9,076 nucleotides of DNA from NCBI GenBank assembly GCA_964353405.1, contig CAYGWJ010000140.1, forward strand, positions 1 through 9,076. The letters run 5' to 3'. The DNA is from JBGLNJ01 sp964353405. Its GTDB lineage: Bacteria > Chloroflexota > Anaerolineae > Fen-1058. The position numbers were made by a program, and so were the translations under genes. Positions 6,288-9,076 of this stretch are shown one piece after another; position 1 is the first letter of the stretch; every line of letters starts with the position of its first letter. The notes beneath the pieces are model-generated. The model was not told the origin of the DNA, searched no databases, and saw nothing but the letters and a program-made list of their open reading frames with translations.

Positions 6288-7423
6288 ACTCTAGAGAAAG
6301 ACTATTGACCACGCTCAACCATCGAGAGCCTGACCGCATCCCATTCGACCTGGGCAGCACGCAGGTCACGGGCATTCACGTCGTGGCTTTTCGCAGATTG
6401 CGCGCTTGCCTGGGCTGGCCGTCCGTCGAGCCGCGCCTGTGTGACGAGGTTCAACAACTGGCCTTGCCGGACGACGATATGATCGAGCGACTCGGCGTGG
6501 ATGTGCGCGGACTGTTCCCGCTCAACAGCCACAATTGGAACATTGTCAACGTGGACCGCGGCGCAGCGTGGGAATACACTGACGAGTGGGGCATTACGCA
6601 TCACCGCCAGAAGCCGGATGGACTGTACTATTCCGCCATCAAGCATCCGCTCACGGGCGCGATCAGTGTGGACGACATCCGCGCGTTCAAATGGCCCAAC
6701 ACGGGCGACCCGCAGCGTATCGCCGGACTGCGCGACAAAGCCCTGGCCTATCGCGCGCAAGGCAAAGCGGTGATGATCAAGGGTGTGCTGGCGGGCGTCT
6801 TGGAGATGGCTCAACGCGTGCGCGGCATGCAAGCCCTGCTGATGGACATGGCCTCGGACCAAGCGCTGGCCTGCGCGCTGTTCGACAAGATGGTGGAACT
6901 CAAGCTGGCGTTTTGGGAGATGGCCTTGCCGCCATTGGCCGATGCGATAGACGTGATTTCTGAAGCAGACGATTACGGCACGCAGGCTTCGCAGCTCATT
7001 TCGCCGCGCATGTTCCGCAAGCTCATCAAGCCCCGTCTCAAGGTCTTGACCGGGCGCATCAAACAACTTGCTCCGAATGCCAGACTATTCTATCACTCGT
7101 GCGGCAACGTCCGCCCGCTCCTGCCGGATTTCATCGAGCTGGGTGTGGACATTCTCAACCCGGTGCACATCCGCGCGGCGGGCATGGAGCCGGCGGCGCT
7201 CAAGCGCGACTTTGGCAAAGACATTACGTTCTGGGGCGGCGGGGTGGACACGCAAGGCGTGTTGCCCAATGGCACGCCGCAAGAGGTCAAGGACGACGTG
7301 CGGCGCAACGTCGAGGCGCTTGCGCCCGGCGGCGGCTTCGTCTTCAATACGGTGCACAACATTCAGGCTGATGTGCCGCCGGAGAATATTGTGGCGATGT
7401 GGGAAGCGTTGCGTGAGGCGTGA
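6284..7423 (+). CDS. URO-D superfamily protein (non-HemE), first copy
   Basis: A 379-residue cytosolic TIM-barrel protein of the uroporphyrinogen decarboxylase superfamily. It starts NSRERLLTTLNHREPDRIP and lacks the HemE N-terminal substrate signature with its MRQAGR core, so it is not the haem enzyme. H271 and C273 (YHSCGNV) are in the place of the zinc-binding HxC of the corrinoid methyltransferases MtaA/MtbA/CmuA. The C-terminal zinc cysteine of that group is not apparent, since the region reads FNTVHNIQADVPPENI (354-369). Corrinoid-linked methyl transfer or demethylation is therefore possible but unproven. The start codon is TTG at 6284, overlapping the upstream TGA, with AGGA (6275-6278) 5 nt ahead. 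Its last codons and stop lie in the second heptamer array. No corrinoid protein gene is in the window. Confidence 0.87.
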   Translation: MNSRERLLTTLNHREPDRIPFDLGSTQVTGIHVVAFRRLRACLGWPSVEPRLCDEVQQLALPDDDMIERLGVDVRGLFPLNSHNWNIVNVDRGAAWEYTDEWGITHHRQKPDGLYYSAIKHPLTGAISVDDIRAFKWPNTGDPQRIAGLRDKALAYRAQGKAVMIKGVLAGVLEMAQRVRGMQALLMDMASDQALACALFDKMVELKLAFWEMALPPLADAIDVISEADDYGTQASQLISPRMFRKLIKPRLKVLTGRIKQLAPNARLFYHSCGNVRPLLPDFIELGVDILNPVHIRAAGMEPAALKRDFGKDITFWGGGVDTQGVLPNGTPQEVKDDVRRNVEALAPGGGFVFNTVHNIQADVPPENIVAMWEALREA

Positions 7424-7452
7424 TGCGTAAAACGTGATACGTAAAACGTAAA
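7411..7452 (+). repeat. Heptamer tandem array 2, six units, between two URO-D genes
   Basis: Six 7-mers end to end: GCGTGAG, GCGTGAT, GCGTAAA, ACGTGAT, ACGTAAA, ACGTAAA, with consensus RCGTRAN. Unit 1 and part of unit 2 encode the last residues and the stop (7421-7423) of the first URO-D protein. The ATG of the second (7453) follows the last unit directly. Each unit carries TGA or TAA, and because 7 is not a multiple of 3 the stops fall in all three frames (TGA at 7414, 7421, 7435; TAA at 7428, 7442, 7449). No Shine-Dalgarno is present in the array. Confidence 0.85.
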
Positions 7453-8523
7453 ATGGATATTGTCCCCAAGAGTTTTCTTCCCGTCGAAATCGTCTTTCAC
7501 CCCAGTTGGTGGAACAGGCACTATGGGCTGACGTTCGACGAAGCATTCTTCTTTGACCCGATCAAGCGTGTGGAAAGCGAGCGGCTGATGCGCGCAGCCC
7601 TGCATCGGCGTTTTGGCGATGTGGGCCTGGGCGAAACAGACGCCGCCCCGCGCCCCGTCATCGGCCCGGTGCATCTGGCGGCGGGCTTTATGCCTTCGGC
7701 CGTGTTAGGTTGTTCGATTCGGTTTTACGCCGGCGCTTCGCCTGAAGTGATTCCGGCTCACCTCACCGACGAGCAAGTGATGTCGCTTGAGGTGCCCGAC
7801 CTGGAGACCCATCCCGCTTTCGGCAAACTGATCGCGCTTATGGATGCACTAGAAACGCAATACGGCCGTTTGGAAGGCGACGTCAACTGGGAAGGCGTGC
7901 AGAACGTTGCGCTCAACTTGCGCGGGCCGCAGTTGTTCCTGGACTATTACGAAAATCCCGCGCTTGCCCGCCGCCTGCTGGACGTGTCCGCGCAGACGAT
8001 TGCGGCGATGGCAGCCTATGTGCGGCGGCGCACCGGCAGCAGCTCGGTCTCGGTCAATCGCATTGTGGGCGCGGTGGACTCGCGCATCAGCCTGCACTCT
8101 AACTGCACCGTCGCCATGATTTCGGCGCGCACCTATCGGCAATATTTGCTGGATTACGACCGCCGCATGGCGCAAGACTTGTGGCCCTATGGCATCCATC
8201 ATTGTGGCGCGGACATGCACAAAGTCCGCAACGAGTATGCCCAGGTGAAAGGCGCCGAGTTCTTTGATGTGGGCTGGGGCTCGGATGTAGCGGCTTGCCG
8301 TGCAGCGCTGCCCGACGCAATTTTTAGCCTGCGGCTCAGCCCGGTGCGCGTGTCCACACTGACGCCGGCCGAGGTGTCAGCCGATGTAGAAGGATTGCTG
8401 TGTGCCGCCGGGCCGCTCGAACGCGCAGCGCTGTGCTGCATCAACCTGGACGACCAGACACCGGATGACAACGTGCGCGCCATCTTTGCGGTGGCCGAGC
8501 GTTACCGGCAATATGGGGCATGA
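7453..8523 (+). CDS. URO-D superfamily protein (non-HemE), second copy
   Basis: A 356-residue protein of the same superfamily as its upstream neighbour but clearly different in sequence. The family pattern is visible in SNCTVAMISARTYRQYLL (216-233), then IHHCGADMHKV (248-258), where H249 and C251 form the HxC motif, and CCINLDDQTPDDN (328-340) near the end. C328 or C329 could supply the third zinc ligand used by the corrinoid methyltransferase group, which the first copy seems to lack. HemE hallmarks are absent. The ATG follows the heptamer array with no ribosome-binding site, 29 nt after the previous stop, so translation may depend on re-initiation after the first URO-D gene. The two may act as partners, but substrate and cofactor cannot be read from sequence. 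An in-frame GTG farther in would remove conserved residues, so the ATG is kept. Confidence 0.85.
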   Translation: MDIVPKSFLPVEIVFHPSWWNRHYGLTFDEAFFFDPIKRVESERLMRAALHRRFGDVGLGETDAAPRPVIGPVHLAAGFMPSAVLGCSIRFYAGASPEVIPAHLTDEQVMSLEVPDLETHPAFGKLIALMDALETQYGRLEGDVNWEGVQNVALNLRGPQLFLDYYENPALARRLLDVSAQTIAAMAAYVRRRTGSSSVSVNRIVGAVDSRISLHSNCTVAMISARTYRQYLLDYDRRMAQDLWPYGIHHCGADMHKVRNEYAQVKGAEFFDVGWGSDVAACRAALPDAIFSLRLSPVRVSTLTPAEVSADVEGLLCAAGPLERAALCCINLDDQTPDDNVRAIFAVAERYRQYGA

Positions 8524-8527
8524 GAGA

Positions 8528-8851
8528 ATGACACCCCCGCAACGCCACGGCCTCATGCCACTCGTCCTGCAACGCTACACGGACGCCGAACAGCGGCTCT
8601 TGCCCGAAGGCATGAACATCAGGATGGCAGCGGCGCGCGGGCCGCTGGTTGTGGCAAGCTGGCTGATGGGCAACGTGCCGCCGCGCGACGTGATTGGGCG
8701 CGGCACGCCGGAGCAGGTCGAGGCGTGGGCGCGCGAGTGCATTCGCAAGACGGGTGGGCGGGGGTTGATTCTTTCCGCGGGCGGTGACGTTAGCCCCGGC
8801 ACGCCGCCGGAGGGGATTGATGCGCTGGTGCGACCTGCCCGGGAAGAATAG
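8528..8851 (+). pseudogene. In-frame remnant of a third URO-D gene with internal deletion
   Basis: A 107-codon open frame, about one third of a normal URO-D protein. Residues 8 to about 48 look like the middle of such proteins (LMPLVLQRYTDAEQ, then ARGPLVVASWLMG). Directly after comes a typical C-terminal stretch (GNVPPRDVIGRGTPEQVEAW, then GGRGLILSAGGDVSPGTPPE). The N-terminal third and the roughly 150 residues normally between these blocks, including the HxC metal site, are missing. The join is near LMGN (about 8670-8675). It begins 4 nt after the previous gene, with GAGAG crowded against the ATG and so poor initiation. No stop or frameshift breaks it, so the deletion is recent or the short product is retained. 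I call it a decayed paralogue; a functional small protein is the alternative. Confidence 0.65.
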
Positions 8852-8858
8852 AAGGCCG

Positions 8859-8870
8859 CGAATTAATTCG
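8859..8870. repeat. Perfect 12-bp palindrome
   Basis: CGAATTAATTCG is a perfect palindrome just downstream of the URO-D remnant and the most AT-rich spot of the local sequence. It could be a protein-binding site, or chance; the lack of a loop makes an RNA hairpin unlikely. Confidence 0.3.
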
Positions 8871-8884
8871 ACAACTGGCAGAAG

Positions 8885-8933
8885 CCACTGGGGCTGGGAG
8901 GCTACCGCTAACCCGAACCTCCCGCCCCCGTGG
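8885..8933. terminator. Strong imperfect hairpin between convergent genes
   Basis: The left arm 8885-8901 (CCACTGGGGCTGGGAGG) pairs with the right arm 8918-8933 (CCTCCCGCCCCCGTGG). The pairs are 6 bp, a T-G wobble, a C-C mismatch, 4 bp, a bulged T and 4 bp, around a 16-nt loop. It lies between the end of the plus-strand cluster and the minus-strand gene ending at 8996, where a shared terminator is expected. There is no T-tract on either side, so it is not a classical intrinsic terminator; it may be a 3'-end stabiliser or a terminator without a U-tract. A smaller hairpin, GCCCA/TGGGC with a 4-nt loop, follows at 8945-8958. Confidence 0.5.
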
Positions 8934-8995
8934 TAAGCCGCCCGGCCCAAGCCTGGGCAAAGCAACCCACGCCATTTCAAAAGGCAGCCCAAGCT

Positions 8996-9076
8996 CTAGT
9001 TGCGCCGTTCGTGCAGCTCCGACTCGTCGGGCGGCGCAACCTGGTCGCCGATGGTGCCGAGTTGCACGATGCGAGC
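8996..9076 (-). CDS. C-terminal end of an unidentified protein, cut by window edge
   Basis: The last 26 codons and TAG stop of a minus-strand reading frame that enters from beyond the window. The translation has a protein-like hydrophilic tail (RIVQLGTIGDQVAPPDESEL, then HERRN). It is too short to identify. Support is its composition, the clean stop, and the hairpin placed where convergent transcription would end. The plus strand is also open here, so this call is tentative. Confidence 0.4.
   Translation of the reverse strand, partial: ARIVQLGTIGDQVAPPDESELHERRN
8999..9040. repeat. 9-bp inverted repeat
   Basis: GTTGCGCCG (8999-9007) and CGGCGCAAC (9032-9040) are perfect inverted copies 24 nt apart, overlapping the end of the partial minus-strand gene. 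They could form a stem at the 3' end of that transcript. Position at a gene end is suggestive, but GC-rich codons can make such repeats by chance. Confidence 0.35.

Noticed and set aside
6284..7423. Annotation of either URO-D gene as hemE
   Set aside because: The HemE N-terminal substrate-binding signature is absent from both, and an HxC motif is present instead.
7085..7546. Minus-strand open frame across the second heptamer array
   Set aside because: Its Phe/Tyr/Arg-rich stretch is only the translated reverse strand of the CGTAAAA-type repeat.
8402..8527. Extension of the URO-D remnant upstream of 8528
   Set aside because: That stretch overlaps the well-supported second URO-D gene in another frame and shows no family similarity.

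Overview
The window is GC-rich, densely coding DNA with no rRNA, tRNA, transposase or CRISPR. Gene content (a GAF/PAS adenylate cyclase, a Uma2 nuclease, several non-HemE URO-D proteins) and the 7-bp tandem arrays at gene junctions suggest a Chloroflexota-like (Anaerolineae-type) bacterium. That placement is inference; no marker gene proves it.

Left half, minus strand (1-3407): four genes in one likely operon, read from right to left. They are a Uma2-family PD-(D/E)XK nuclease, an endonuclease IV-like TIM-barrel protein, an iron-sulfur type uracil-DNA glycosylase, and a leucyl aminopeptidase (PepA) cut by the window edge. The two middle genes are successive base-excision-repair functions and overlap by 17 nt. 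The overlap lies inside an 11-unit heptamer array that encodes the tail of the first protein and contains the start codon of the second.

Centre (3408-3557): a divergent promoter region with an extended -10 toward the Uma2 gene and a perfect TATAAT toward a 652-residue REC-GAF-PAS-class III adenylate cyclase (3558-5516).

Right half, plus strand (5622-8851): a compact cluster of a transglutaminase-like protein of unknown role, two different URO-D superfamily proteins that are not HemE, and a 107-codon in-frame remnant of a third URO-D gene. The first two genes overlap by 4 nt (TTGA). The two URO-D genes are separated by a second heptamer array with stop codons in all three frames. Downstream are a strong imperfect hairpin and the last 26 codons of a minus-strand gene running off the window.

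The most unusual signal is the pair of heptamer arrays. Both have a 7-bp period, both span a same-strand gene junction, and both meet the downstream ATG at a unit edge. One is open in all three frames; loss of a single unit would fuse the AP-endonuclease-like protein to the uracil-DNA glycosylase. The other blocks all three frames.
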